From Diadema setosum (taxonomy: Eukaryota; Echinodermata; Echinoidea; Diadematoida; Diadematidae): a DNA stretch of 64,000 bases. Where the stretch lies: NCBI GenBank assembly GCA_033980235.1, contig CM067067.1, forward strand, positions 36,404,200 through 36,468,199, given 5' to 3'. The notes under the pieces are model-generated. The model was given only the letters and a program-made list of their open reading frames with translations, made no database searches and had not been told where the DNA came from. Made by a program: the position numbers and the translations under genes. Shown piece by piece: positions 63,693 through 64,000 of the stretch; positions within the stretch are counted from its first letter, which is position 1; each line of letters starts with the position of its first letter.

Positions 63693-64000
63693 AAAATTGT
63701 GAATATGACCATCAGGAACAGATTATGTGGGCATTACTCATGCCCACACCAATCCAGGGACCTGTCTCACGAAAACAGGAACTACATCGAGCCAAACAAT
63801 GGGGCAAAATTCGGACAGATTCAGATCGATCTAGCTGGGAAGGATTCATAAACATCCAAGATTCTAGAACGTGATAAAATTGTAAAGATATTGTTCCCGA
63901 ATGGTTTGATGAAACCGTTCTTAATTTCTGCGGACTGACTGATCCTAAAATTGTTCCTAAGGTCAGATGAATTAGATTTAGGATTGATTTTAAAGCTTTA

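Overview
The window is animal nuclear DNA, AT-rich and very poor in genes. I find one convincing protein-coding exon. It is the homeobox exon of an anterior/central-class Hox gene, most like Hox5, on the minus strand at about 61667-61962. The homeodomain is an intact Antp-type domain with Gln at position 50, and the tail after it (N-V-K-S-I-S-Q) fits paralogue group 5 better than groups 4 or 6-8. A single Hox exon in a long gene desert, together with CR1/L2-like LINE ends, many TTAA-type MITEs and dense microsatellites, suggests an invertebrate deuterostome. An echinoderm such as a sea urchin or relative is my best guess. That is inference, not proof. No rRNA, functional tRNA, CRISPR array or bacterial-style operon is present.

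Layout. 1-8 kb: unique AT-rich DNA, (TTC)n, (AAT)n and (GATA)n arrays, the first family-A MITE with a micro-palindrome inside it, a degenerate minisatellite, and a fold-back element with telomere-like repeats set between two (TAC)n arrays. 8-15 kb: a family-C fold-back MITE, two family-B MITEs, CA arrays, a second micro-palindrome and two long hairpins. 15-34 kb: mostly unique DNA with a perfect-centre hairpin at 17.6 kb, a family-A MITE nested in a family-B MITE at 20.8-21.5 kb, the third micro-palindrome at 23.07 kb, another family-B copy at 27.3 kb, AT arrays and a third family-A copy at 33 kb. 34-54 kb: a long (TAG)n array, a 111-bp tandem duplication, several LINE 3' ends (one with 173 codons of C-terminal polyprotein), a GC-rich CpG-dense patch, a family-D MITE and a CACTA-like non-autonomous element. 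54-64 kb: unique DNA leading to the 3' side of the Hox gene, its homeobox exon, a roughly 360-bp GATA array in the intron just upstream of that exon, a 163-bp near-perfect fold-back element and a tRNA-derived SINE. Exon 1 of the Hox gene is not in the window as far as I can see, so it should lie beyond 64000.

The most unusual signal is a set of three 19-24 bp palindromes at 2441, 14486 and 23069. Each has identical 9-bp arms (CAGGGAGGT), a different 1-6 bp centre, and a perfect but different 7-bp direct repeat on both sides. One sits inside a MITE whose sister copies keep the uninterrupted target. They are therefore real insertion events: either an extremely small mobile palindrome or repeat footprints of an excised TIR transposon that makes 7-bp duplications.

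Nearly all long reading frames in the window are low-complexity translations of microsatellites or chance frames and are not annotated as genes.
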